From the NCBI RefSeq assembly GCF_001613305.1, contig NZ_BDCC01000012.1, positions 470,589 to 534,588 on the forward strand: a stretch of 64,000 bases of DNA, given 5' to 3'. Of this stretch, positions 26,513 to 35,130 are shown one piece after another. A program made the translations under genes and the position numbers. The stretch's first letter is position 1, and each line of letters starts with the position of its first letter. The notes beneath the pieces are model-generated. The model had not been told where the DNA came from. It saw only the letters and a program-made list of their open reading frames with translations, and made no database searches. The stretch is from Nocardia vaccinii NBRC 15922. Its GTDB lineage: Bacteria > Actinomycetota > Actinomycetes > Mycobacteriales > Mycobacteriaceae.

Positions 26513-26821
26513 TCAGTCCGGCAAACCCTTGTGCGCGAGCGGTGTCAGGAATTCCACGCGGAAACTGCTGATGTACTTCTCCCGCTCAGACAGGAAACGC
26601 ACTGTATGTGGCTGAGTTTCATGCTCATCGAACGCATCCCGGTCGCGGTAGACCTCATAGAAAACCCGTGCGAGTGGCTCCCCCTCGATGGTGTGCGTCG
26701 CGTACATGAGAGTGCCGGGTTCACCTATGCGGATGGCGGCAACAGTCTCAGCGACCAGAGCATCGAAGTCGGCTGCCTTGTCGGTGTCGGCCAGATCGAA
26801 ACGAACGACCAGAGCGAACAT
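26513..26821 (-). CDS. Antibiotic-biosynthesis-monooxygenase (ABM) family protein
   Basis: A 102-residue dimeric ferredoxin-like-fold protein: FALVVRFDLADTDKAADFDALV, then PGTLMYATHTIEGEPLARVFYEVYRDRDAFDEHE and PHTVRFLSEREKYISSF. This is the usual ABM/quinol-monooxygenase pattern, including the conserved His in DEHE. The ATG at 26821 follows AAGGGA. Its stop faces that of the XRE gene six bases away. Substrate unknown. Confidence 0.85.
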   Translation of the reverse strand: MFALVVRFDLADTDKAADFDALVAETVAAIRIGEPGTLMYATHTIEGEPLARVFYEVYRDRDAFDEHETQPHTVRFLSEREKYISSFRVEFLTPLAHKGLPD

Positions 26822-27015
26822 CGGAATCCCTTCGTATCGGCTGCCCGGCGTTGTTGTGAGCCAGGCGGTCTCACCGTACCGATGCAGTCCGCCAGACGCT
26901 GGGCAGTAACGATCTGCAGCCGACCGCTGGCCCCTCGAGGTGCTCGGCGATCTCAGTCGGTCGTTGCCGCTCGCCGCCCCACCCAATGAACAGGAGATCT
27001 CGAATAGCTTGTACC

Positions 27016-28197
27016 TTATGGGTTCCCGCGCATGATCACATGTGCTAGAAGCTCGATGTTCTTCAGCAGCTCATTGGGAGGAGAAGCTAGATCCAGAGTA
27101 TGGCAATGGATTGCGATTCCGCAGTTGTGGATTTCATGAGTTCTTGCCGAGCCGTTACCTTTCGCATAGATCAGATGACCCTCCTTCAGATCGAGTACCG
27201 AGCAATAGGCAAGCATCTGATACAGATCAACTTCAGGAAAGCCCCTCGGTCGCTCAGACTTATATTTTGCATCCACAACAGCAATCGGCTGTCCATTATC
27301 ACCGTACCAGACAAGGTCTGGACGGATCTTTACATGAGAGCCTTTATCTAGATCTTGCACATCCTGTAATTTCGGTTTTCCCCCGAATTGACGCATAGCC
27401 ATGCCGAGCGCCCCAGTAACGAAATCTTCGTATATCTTAGACATGTCGAACATGAATCCAGATACCGCGAGCGGGCCGTTATCCTGATTGAAGGAACTAT
27501 TGTCCAGAATCACTTCAGCGAGTCGCAAAGTGTCATGATATCTGACATTCAGTCGGTTAGCCGACCATTTCGGTGCCCCCTCCCACTTGCGCGGTAAGGT
27601 TATATCATCCAACATCACTCGTATCCTGCTGAGACGCTGTCGTGCCGAACCTTCGACATCGGGCATACCCAGTAGCCTGAGTGTAGCAAGTAATATTACC
27701 TTGTTCTCAGCCACATCGGGAGTGAAGTCGTCGTACTCTACGGCCACCGGAAGCGGCATTCCGAAATTTCTCGTGATTTGATCCCGAAATCGGACCCTGC
27801 CGCGCATAACGGAGAGACGGTCCGCGACCGTTGCATACCCCTGCAGAAGCCCTTGGTCGATAGATTGCGACGCCAGTCTGACGAACGATTCCGCAACAGC
27901 CGGAAACAACCCGTCCGCTTTTTCCAAGCGAACAAACTCGTCTCGCCAAATCGCAGGATTCGAACAATACCCAATGAAGAACAGCAGTCGATTCATCTCA
28001 GTTATTTTGGGACGAATATTGAGCTGCACATCGCCAAACCTTATAGATCCTACGTGCTGCCGCGGTTTGACCGAGTACTTTCCACGCGATTTCCGGGTAA
28101 CCGTGGATACCTTGAGCTCCACCAATGCCTCGTACTCCTCAGCCGATAGATCAACCGCCCCCGTGTCACCCCATTCGACCAGATCGAGACGTTTCAT
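27016..28197 (-). CDS. mcrC: McrC-family nuclease subunit of a modification-dependent restriction system
   Basis: A 393-residue McrC homologue. The N-terminal part (KYSVKPRQHVGSIRFGDVQL, NIRPKI) is the region that contacts the McrB motor. The C-terminal PD-(D/E)xK nuclease core is visible as IRPDLVWY, then AVVDAKYK (Asp and DxK), then EVDLYQMLAYC. It overlaps the end of the McrB-like gene by one base (TAATG). Base composition is clearly more AT-rich than in neighbouring metabolic genes, pointing to horizontal gain. With McrB it should cut DNA bearing modified bases. Confidence 0.9.
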   Translation of the reverse strand: MKRLDLVEWGDTGAVDLSAEEYEALVELKVSTVTRKSRGKYSVKPRQHVGSIRFGDVQLNIRPKITEMNRLLFFIGYCSNPAIWRDEFVRLEKADGLFPAVAESFVRLASQSIDQGLLQGYATVADRLSVMRGRVRFRDQITRNFGMPLPVAVEYDDFTPDVAENKVILLATLRLLGMPDVEGSARQRLSRIRVMLDDITLPRKWEGAPKWSANRLNVRYHDTLRLAEVILDNSSFNQDNGPLAVSGFMFDMSKIYEDFVTGALGMAMRQFGGKPKLQDVQDLDKGSHVKIRPDLVWYGDNGQPIAVVDAKYKSERPRGFPEVDLYQMLAYCSVLDLKEGHLIYAKGNGSARTHEIHNCGIAIHCHTLDLASPPNELLKNIELLAHVIMRGNP

Positions 28198-29366
28198 TAC
28201 GCCGGGGCCCCTGGTGTCGATTCGCCATCGCGAGCAAGCTTACGAATCACTTCCAGCGAATACTCTTCTCGTACAACAAAATTCGGATCACCGTAATGAT
28301 ATTCTTCCAACAGAGGAAGTATAGATGTACGCCATATGCGTTCAATACCATCATCGGATGCAGCAGAAGCTCGCATGAAGTACGAGGGACCGATCTTGAA
28401 ATCTTCGTCCGGTATCTTCGAGTTCAACGCATCCATAAGGTCCGCTGGCTCACTACCGTACTCCCTGTCTGTCAGCCACCGGCGAAGCACGTCCTTGGTC
28501 GGATGCTCCGAAGGATGCAGCGCAATGAATGCGAACCGTCGACGTAGGGCAGAATCCAAGAGCGCAATTGATCGATCGGCCGTGTTCATCGTGCCGATGA
28601 TGACAAGATTATTCGGGAGAGTGAACGTCGGATCCGATTCATCGGAATACATTAGACTCAAGTTGCTGTCACGATACTCCAGCAGAAAGTACAGCTCACC
28701 GAATATCTTCGCGATATTTCCACGATTTATCTCATCGATCACGAGTGTGTAGATTCTATCCGGATTCATCCTGGCCTCATCGGCCAGAACCTTCAGTGGA
28801 CCGTGGTGTACATCGTACTGAAGTTGTCCGTTGCCGGATCTGCTCGGTCGAAATCCTTCGAAGAAGTCTTCGTACGAGTACGAAGGGTGAAACTGTACGA
28901 CTTTAACGTTTTCTTTGCCGGAAAAATACTCCGCCAACGCCGTGGCGAGGTAGGTCTTCCCGGTGCCCGGCGGGCCATAAAATATGAGCTGCGGACGATC
29001 TCTAAGTAGTTCTATGCACTGCTGAATCCATTCCTTCGAGACGAGAAGCTTATCAGCCAATTTCTCAGTAGCGTCAGGGAACACCGGTTTTATCTCGGGT
29101 GGAAAACCGCCCGGATCGCTCTTTTGGCGACCGAACGCGCTACGCAGGATACGCATGAGCCCAGCAGCCTGCTCACGGTCGAGTTGCATCGACTGGCTAC
29201 TCTTCGGGGGAGACTCTCGATTTTCCGACCCGAAAGTCGACAAATGCACCAAAGTCTCCCCGTCCGGACTCTCGAGCACCTTGTACTCGCAGGTGACACC
29301 CTCTTCGAGCTTATGCGGCCGGATACGGTCCTGCGTACTCGGAACGATCCGCAAAATGCGGGCCAT
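28197..29366 (-). CDS. mcrB: McrB-like AAA+ GTPase/ATPase of an McrBC restriction system
   Basis: A 389-residue motor. Residues 130-330 form an McrB-type AAA+ module with Walker A FYGPPGTGKTYLA, the segment FHPSYSYEDFFEGFRP, Walker B LVIDEINRGNIAKIFGE and the sensor/finger GTMNTADRSIALLDSALRRRF. The first 80 residues (EYKVLESPDGETLVHLSTFG, then PKSSQSMQLD) differ from the Escherichia coli McrB recognition domain and probably read the target DNA here. The ATG at 29366 follows GGGGAG. GC is low relative to surroundings, as for mcrC. Confidence 0.9.
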   Translation of the reverse strand: MARILRIVPSTQDRIRPHKLEEGVTCEYKVLESPDGETLVHLSTFGSENRESPPKSSQSMQLDREQAAGLMRILRSAFGRQKSDPGGFPPEIKPVFPDATEKLADKLLVSKEWIQQCIELLRDRPQLIFYGPPGTGKTYLATALAEYFSGKENVKVVQFHPSYSYEDFFEGFRPSRSGNGQLQYDVHHGPLKVLADEARMNPDRIYTLVIDEINRGNIAKIFGELYFLLEYRDSNLSLMYSDESDPTFTLPNNLVIIGTMNTADRSIALLDSALRRRFAFIALHPSEHPTKDVLRRWLTDREYGSEPADLMDALNSKIPDEDFKIGPSYFMRASAASDDGIERIWRTSILPLLEEYHYGDPNFVVREEYSLEVIRKLARDGESTPGAPA

Positions 29367-29496
29367 CGATTGAACTCCCCTACAACATGGACGCTAGATT
29401 GACTCTGTTCCATTCAGACTAGCGTCCAAACGACTACCCCACCAAAGCCCACGCAACCAACCCACCTCGACGCTTATGGAACGCTCGATCGCCATC

Positions 29497-29534
29497 TTGA
29501 CCTCAATGTTGCTTGAGGTTTTAGTATCGACTCA
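29497..29534 (+). promoter_or_regulatory. SoxR/MerR-type promoter with a 19-bp spacer driving the F420/PPOX gene
   Basis: TTGACC (29497-29502) and TAGTAT (29522-29527) are separated by 19 bases, the over-long spacer typical of MerR-family promoters. Within the spacer lies CCTCAA-TGTTGC-TTGAGG (29501-29518), closely like the known SoxR box. The -10 ends seven bases before the ATG, so the transcript should begin at or beside the start codon. Confidence 0.75.
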
Positions 29535-29950
29535 TGCCCTTCACCGACATCGAACGCGCTTACCTCCACACCCAGAACCTCGGCCGCCTGGCCACCGTAA
29601 CCCCAGGTGGCAAGCCCCTCATCGCCCCCGTCGGCTTCCAACTGAACGACGACGGGACCATCGATATCGGCGGCCCCAACCCGGAGTCTCAGCGATACCG
29701 GAACGTCCAGGCCAACCCGAATGTCACCTTCGCCGTGGACGATATGACTCCCGACGAGCCGGACGCGGTCAAGCCCGGGTGGGGGCGCGGAGTCATCATT
29801 CGGGGACTGGCGGAGGTGCTCACCGTGGAGACGCCGCCGGTTGCCCCGGACTGGTTCTCCAACAAGATCATTCGGAGTCGGCCGGTTCGGATTCACAGTT
29901 GGCACATCGATCCGGACAAGCCCGAGGGGGAAGTGCGGGTCGTGGGATAG
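29534..29950 (+). CDS. PPOX-class F420-dependent oxidoreductase, probably leaderless
   Basis: A 138-residue split-barrel protein of the F420-binding pyridoxamine-oxidase-like class: FTDIERAYLHTQNLGRLATV, then GGKPLIAPVGFQLNDDGTID, RYRNVQANPNVTFAVDDM, RGVIIRGLAEVL and RPVRIHSWHID. There is no ribosome binding site, and the promoter's -10 lies seven bases upstream, so the mRNA is probably leaderless. Control by a redox-sensing SoxR-like activator is likely from the promoter, but no such regulator gene lies nearby. Role inferred: reduction of a redox-active or quinone-like compound. Confidence 0.87.
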   Translation: MPFTDIERAYLHTQNLGRLATVTPGGKPLIAPVGFQLNDDGTIDIGGPNPESQRYRNVQANPNVTFAVDDMTPDEPDAVKPGWGRGVIIRGLAEVLTVETPPVAPDWFSNKIIRSRPVRIHSWHIDPDKPEGEVRVVG

Positions 29951-30080
29951 GGGTTGTCCCGGAGGGGGTCTCATCCTTGCGGGGGATTCTGACCCGGAAG
30001 TCGGGCCGACACCGGTGACCTTCGGTTGGTTCTGCGCGAAAATTCAAGCAGGGCAATCGAGTTGGGAGACGGTGAGCGGA

Positions 30081-30356
30081 ATGAGCAAACGGCATATGGC
30101 GCGGGTGGCGGTCGCGGCGGCGATCGTGGCGATTCCGCTTGCGGCGCTGGCTGTTCCGGCGCAGGCCGAGCCGACCACCCCGCACGCGACGCAGGTCCGG
30201 CACGAGCACTGGAACGCGGCGTGGGACGTGCCGGGGACCTGGGACAATTGGAACCGTTATGGCCGGTGGGACGACCGCAACCCCTACGAGCGTCGTCACC
30301 ACCATCGCCCGGATTGGCAACGCCCCGTACCTCCGGGATGGTTCGGGAGCAGCTAG
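30081..30356 (+). CDS. Small secreted Trp/His-rich protein
   Basis: A 91-residue protein with a signal peptide (KRHMARVAVAAAIVAIPLAA, cleavage probably after PAQA). The mature part of about 60 residues is unusually rich in Trp and His: EHWNAAWDVPGTWDNWNRYG, then HHHRPDWQRPVPPGWFG. It has seven Trp and no Cys. It might bind metals, the cell wall or membranes. The start may instead be GTG 30072. A strong hairpin follows the stop. No family is recognised. Confidence 0.7.
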   Translation: MSKRHMARVAVAAAIVAIPLAALAVPAQAEPTTPHATQVRHEHWNAAWDVPGTWDNWNRYGRWDDRNPYERRHHHRPDWQRPVPPGWFGSS

Positions 30357-30365
30357 ACCCGGGTG

Positions 30366-30401
30366 CGACGGCCCGGCACCGCACGGGGTGCCGGGCCGTC
30401 G
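30366..30401. terminator. Bidirectional terminator between the secreted protein and dedA
   Basis: A perfect 15-bp GC-rich stem (30366-30380 with 30387-30401, six-base loop) between two convergent genes, ten bases after one stop and nine before the other. It can serve both. Confidence 0.75.
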
Positions 30402-30409
30402 TCGTTCGA

Positions 30410-31033
30410 TCAGTGCCGGTCGTCGATGGTCGGGGGACGATGGTGACGCCGCCATTTCCAGATGACGACACCGATGACGACGAGCACCACGACGACGAGC
30501 GCCGCCCAGGCATCGACGCGCGCGAGAATCGCCGTGAACGACTCGCCGATCGCGTAGCCGGCCATCACCATCGCGCAACCCCAGATGATCGCGCCGACCG
30601 TACTGGTGAACAGGAATCGCGCATAGCTCATCGAGGACATGCCGACCAACTGCGGCAGCATGGTTCGGAAGAACGTGCTGAAGCGGCCGAGGATCACGGC
30701 CCAGCTGCCGTGGCGTTCGAAGTACCGGCCGGAGCGGTCCAACCGCTCGCGATGACGTTCGAAGATCGCCCAGCGCAGGATTCGCGCGCCGAAGACCCTG
30801 CCGGTGCCGAATCCGACGCTCGCGCCGATGATCGCCGCGATGACGACGAGCGCGAGAGTGGTCGGCAGATCCAGCCGTCCGCGGTTGGCGGCGACGCCGG
30901 CCAGGATCGCGGCCGTATCGCCGGGCACCAGAAGTCCGAAGACCATGGCCTCCTCGGCGCACACCAACAGCGCCACCACCAGGTACGTCCACACCGGTGG
31001 AAGGCTGAGGATGCGCTGAACCAGCGAGTCCAT
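30410..31033 (-). CDS. DedA/SNARE-associated family membrane protein
   Basis: A 207-residue integral membrane protein with the DedA core: FGLLVPGDTAAILAG, then GASVGFGTGRVFG, RYFERHGSWAVILGRFSTFFRTMLPQ (the conserved Gly-Arg-Phe segment with the re-entrant loop) and a C-terminal span WAALVVVVLVVIGVVIW. The family includes undecaprenyl-phosphate and phospholipid flippases. The start is uncertain between ATG 31033 and ATG 31051, neither with a good ribosome binding site. It stands alone. Confidence 0.88.
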   Translation of the reverse strand: MDSLVQRILSLPPVWTYLVVALLVCAEEAMVFGLLVPGDTAAILAGVAANRGRLDLPTTLALVVIAAIIGASVGFGTGRVFGARILRWAIFERHRERLDRSGRYFERHGSWAVILGRFSTFFRTMLPQLVGMSSMSYARFLFTSTVGAIIWGCAMVMAGYAIGESFTAILARVDAWAALVVVVLVVIGVVIWKWRRHHRPPTIDDRH

Positions 31034-31218
31034 ACCAATGACGCTAACCATTGCGGGGGTGGTCGTGCTCGGGCGACCCCGCGAGTCGCAACGCCCGCAC
31101 GATATCGGCACGGGCATGATCGACGGCTACGTTCCGAATGGAACAACTCGAACGTCAGCTTCGACATACCTCACACAGATCGACCCGAACACGAATCGAC
31201 CCTGAAGGAGCCGAACGG

Positions 31219-31638
31219 ATGAAATTCGGTCGCATCGCCGCCGGTATCGCACTCGCTGCCGCCGCCCTCACCACGCTCCCGGCCGTCGCCTCTGCCGACG
31301 ACCCGCAATTTCCGCGCAACGGCGTGATCCCACCCGGCACATACCACATCACCAGGCACCCCTCCAACGTCCTGGGCTCGCCCATGGAGAACTGTGACCT
31401 GCAAGTTTTCCTGGACCACGTCGTTGTCGTCCTGGTCTGCGGGGAGTCCGGAGTCACCGGACGCCAGTCCCCGATCGGACCCGACGAAACTCGCGTCACC
31501 TTCGACGGCAGGCCGTTCGGCCTGGATCTACAGGACATCGATCCGCGGTTCGGACATTGGATCGGCGTCCCGAATATCGCCGGCACACAGCTGAAGGCGC
31601 CGTATCCCCTGGCGGGAATCACGCTGAACCGCCGCTGA
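31219..31638 (+). CDS. Secreted hypothetical protein
   Basis: A 139-residue protein with a clear signal peptide (KFGRIAAGIALAAAALTTLP, cleavage near ASADD). The mature domain begins DPQFPRNGVIPPGTYHITRH and has two Cys (NCDLQVF and VLVCGESG) that could form a disulphide. AAGGAG precedes the ATG at 31219 at good spacing. Similar small secreted proteins are common in nocardiae and mycobacteria, but I cannot name a family. It is transcribed away from dedA. Confidence 0.75.
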   Translation: MKFGRIAAGIALAAAALTTLPAVASADDPQFPRNGVIPPGTYHITRHPSNVLGSPMENCDLQVFLDHVVVVLVCGESGVTGRQSPIGPDETRVTFDGRPFGLDLQDIDPRFGHWIGVPNIAGTQLKAPYPLAGITLNRR

Positions 31639-32126
31639 TTCGGCAGAGCCCGGCTCCGCGGAGGGGTTCCTGCGTGGAGCCGCTCGGCTCATCGAGGAGC
31701 ATGCCGCGATCTCATCCGAGAGGCCTCGGACCAGGCAACTCGCCCACCGGGACTCGAGCGAAAGAATACTGTCGCGTCGGCCGGCCGAACTTCAAGATCA
31801 CCGCCGTCCAATCGCACGCGAGCGACCCAGGTGCGGCCACCGCGCGGTGGCCGCGGCTGCCCCGGCCGTACACCCCGCCGTTCCCGGGGATCGAAACCTT
31901 CGCGGACAAGATCATCCACACCACCGCCCGGGATCAGGAATGCGACCTCGCAGGCCGCCGGGCGGCGCTTCTGTGGCGCGCAGAGGGTGAGCAGGATGCG
32001 CCCGTGGTGGAGGCAGGAAGGGCCGCAGGATAGGGATACGGTACGCAACCAGCTGGTAGAACTGACTGCGACCGTCGTCAGTTCAGCGTCGGACGCACCG
32101 TGTTACCCGTGAGAGAGGCCGACTCA
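31639..32126. other. Gap with a relic of the muconolactone isomerase gene
   Basis: No intact gene is seen. The frames open here lack family signatures and ribosome binding sites. The only recognisable content is a 49-base stretch at 31787-31835 resembling the 3' end of catC (listed separately). The right end presumably carries the SDR promoter. Confidence 0.55.
31787..31835 (+). pseudogene. Relic of a catC-like 3' end
   Basis: By hand alignment, 40 of 49 bases match the end of catC at 33269-33317 with no gap. The relic translates as NFKITAVQSHASDPGA against NFEITAVQPHPNDPGA of the intact gene. Upstream the similarity disappears, and downstream the frame runs on. It looks like the remnant of a second isomerase gene before the SDR. 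Confidence 0.6.
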
Positions 32127-32897
32127 GTGGACCATAGCTCATTTCAGAAACTCTTCGACCTCAGCGGACGGACCGCGATCGTCACTGGCGGCACTCGGGG
32201 TATCGGGCTTGCACTGGCCGAGGGGTTGGCGTGTGCAGGGGCGAAAGTTGTTGTCGCCAGTCGGAAGCCGGAGGCTTGTGAGAAGGCGGCGGAGCGGTTG
32301 CGGGCGTTGGGGGCCGAGGCTGTCGGGGTGCCAACCCATTTGGGAGAGGTCGATGGGTTGCAGGCGCTGGTGGCGAGGACGGTGGAGGCGTTCGGCGGGG
32401 TCGACATCGTGATCAACAATGCCGCCAACGCACTGGCTCAGCCGTTGGAAGTCATGCAGAAGGCTGCGGTGGACAAGTCGTTCGCGGTGAATGTGCAGGG
32501 GCCGTTGTTTCTGGTGCAGGCGGCGCTGCCGTATCTGCGGCAGAGCAAACACGCTGCCGTGCTGAATTTCGGATCCATCGGGGCGTTGGGGTTCTCCGGC
32601 GGGCTGGCGATGTATTCGGCGGGTAAGGCGGCGTTGTTGTCGTTCACCCGCTCGATGGCCGCCGAATTCGCCGCCGACGGGATCCGGGTGAACGCGATCG
32701 CACCCGGTGCTGTGGACACCGATATGGTGCGCAACAATCCGCAGGAAGTGGTGGACGCGATGGCCGCGGCACCGTTGCTGCGGCGGCTCGGTGAGCCGGA
32801 CGAACTGGTCGGGCCCGCGCTGCTGTTGTGTTCGAACGCAGGCAGTTTCATCACCGGGCAGACGTTCGTCATCGACGGCGGCACCATTCCGCGCTGA
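32127..32897 (+). CDS. Short-chain dehydrogenase/reductase
   Basis: A 256-residue classical SDR: the cofactor motif TGGTRGIG near residue 20, VINNAANALAQ, the catalytic Ser in NFGSIGALG, YSAGK (Tyr/Lys pair), and the C-terminal PLLRRLGEPDELVGPALLLC followed by ITGQTFVIDGG. NAD(H) or NADP(H) preference and substrate are unknown. I chose GTG 32127 because AGAGAGG precedes it; the frame is open to 32100. It is 135 bases upstream of catC on the same strand, so a role in aromatic or lactone metabolism is possible. Confidence 0.88.
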   Translation: MDHSSFQKLFDLSGRTAIVTGGTRGIGLALAEGLACAGAKVVVASRKPEACEKAAERLRALGAEAVGVPTHLGEVDGLQALVARTVEAFGGVDIVINNAANALAQPLEVMQKAAVDKSFAVNVQGPLFLVQAALPYLRQSKHAAVLNFGSIGALGFSGGLAMYSAGKAALLSFTRSMAAEFAADGIRVNAIAPGAVDTDMVRNNPQEVVDAMAAAPLLRRLGEPDELVGPALLLCSNAGSFITGQTFVIDGGTIPR

Positions 32898-33032
32898 CCA
32901 CGAAGGCGACAGGCGCTGGAGCGGGATTTTGGATCATCGAGAAGTACGACGACGATTGCCCTACACAGCTGAGGCTCACCTTGATTCTCGGCATACCTCA
33001 CCCAACCGATTCGCATCGAACGGAGAAGAACC

Positions 33033-33320
33033 ATGAAGGAGTTCCTGGTCGAGATCACCACGACGATTCCCGACGGCACCGATCCGGCCGAGGTCGACGC
33101 ACGCCGCGCCGCGGAAGCCGTCCGCGCCAAGGAACTCGCGGCCACCGGACACCTGGGCAGGCTCTGGCGCCCCGTCGGCGAGATGCGCAGCATCGGTCTG
33201 TGGCGAGCGGAAGACGAAAACGACCTCTGCACAAACGTTCTCGGATCATTGCCGCTCAAGGACTGGATGAACTTCGAGATCACCGCCGTCCAGCCACACC
33301 CGAACGATCCCGGCGCGTAG
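33033..33320 (+). CDS. catC: Muconolactone delta-isomerase
   Basis: A 95-residue member of the small ferredoxin-fold isomerases of the catechol branch of the beta-ketoadipate pathway, converting muconolactone to beta-ketoadipate enol-lactone. It begins KEFLVEITTTIPDGTDPAEV and has LGRLWRPVGEMRSIGLW, then PLKDWMNFEITAVQPHPNDP, matching family length and motifs. GGAGAAG precedes the ATG. The catA and catB partners are not in the window, so it is an orphan here or the enzyme serves a related lactone. A relic of the same gene lies 1.5 kb upstream. Confidence 0.88.
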   Translation: MKEFLVEITTTIPDGTDPAEVDARRAAEAVRAKELAATGHLGRLWRPVGEMRSIGLWRAEDENDLCTNVLGSLPLKDWMNFEITAVQPHPNDPGA

Positions 33321-33337
33321 CACCGACCCGAAACGCA

Positions 33338-33374
33338 CTGCGGCCCGGCACCTTCGGAAGGTGCCGGGCCGCAG
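33338..33374. terminator. Bidirectional terminator between catC and ilvC
   Basis: A perfect 17-bp stem (33338-33354 with 33358-33374, three-base loop) between the convergent stops of catC and ilvC. On the ilvC strand it is followed by GTGCGTTTC. Confidence 0.8.
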
Positions 33375-33388
33375 TTGATGCGAAAACC

Positions 33389-34477
<1,089 letters not shown>

Positions 34478-34626
34478 TCAATGCATCAATTTCGATCGGA
34501 CCCCGCGGCAGCGGGGGAAAGCAGTTGCGCCGACCTATCGACCGACGACAACCCTAGTCCTCGCGACGCCGCGTCGATGCAGCGCCCGTCCTCTACCACC
34601 GCGTACGGCGCGCGTTGCGAGCGACG

Positions 34627-35130
34627 TCACCGGGTCGCGGTGATCGATTTCGGACCGCGCCCCACCGCCACCACGCCGGACTGCACGATCTCCCTGATGC
34701 CGTACGGCTCGAGCATCCGCAGCAGCGCGTCGAGTTTGGACCGGGTGCCGGTCGCCTCGACGGTGAGCGCATCGGGCGAGACGTCGATCACCTTGGCGCG
34801 GAACAGATTCACCGATTCGATGACCTGCGTGCGCACGCTCGAGTCGGCGCGGACCTTGACCAGGATCAGCTCGCGAGCCACCGAGTTGTCCGAATCCTGC
34901 TCCACGATCTTGATGACGTTCACCAGCTTGTTGAGCTGTTTGGTCACCTGCTCGAGCGGCAGGTCCTCGACCGTCACCACGATCGTCATCCGCGAGACGT
35001 CCGGCAGTTCCGTGCCGCCGACCGCGAGGGATTCGATATTGAATCCGCGCCGCGAGAACAGGCTCGCCACCCGGGCCAGCACGCCGGGCTTGTCCTCCAC
35101 CAGCACGCTCAAGGTGTGGGTGGTACTCAT
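34627..35130 (-). CDS. ilvN: Acetolactate synthase regulatory (small) subunit
   Basis: The 167-residue regulatory subunit, which activates IlvB and confers valine feedback. The N-terminal ACT domain reads HTLSVLVEDKPGVLARVASLF and RRGFNIESLAVGGTE, followed by the second half with RELILVKVRADSSVRTQV and SKLDALLRMLEPYGIREIVQSG. The ATG overlaps the ilvB stop by one base (TAATG), indicating coupled synthesis of the two subunits. Confidence 0.96.
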   Translation of the reverse strand: MSTTHTLSVLVEDKPGVLARVASLFSRRGFNIESLAVGGTELPDVSRMTIVVTVEDLPLEQVTKQLNKLVNVIKIVEQDSDNSVARELILVKVRADSSVRTQVIESVNLFRAKVIDVSPDALTVEATGTRSKLDALLRMLEPYGIREIVQSGVVAVGRGPKSITATR

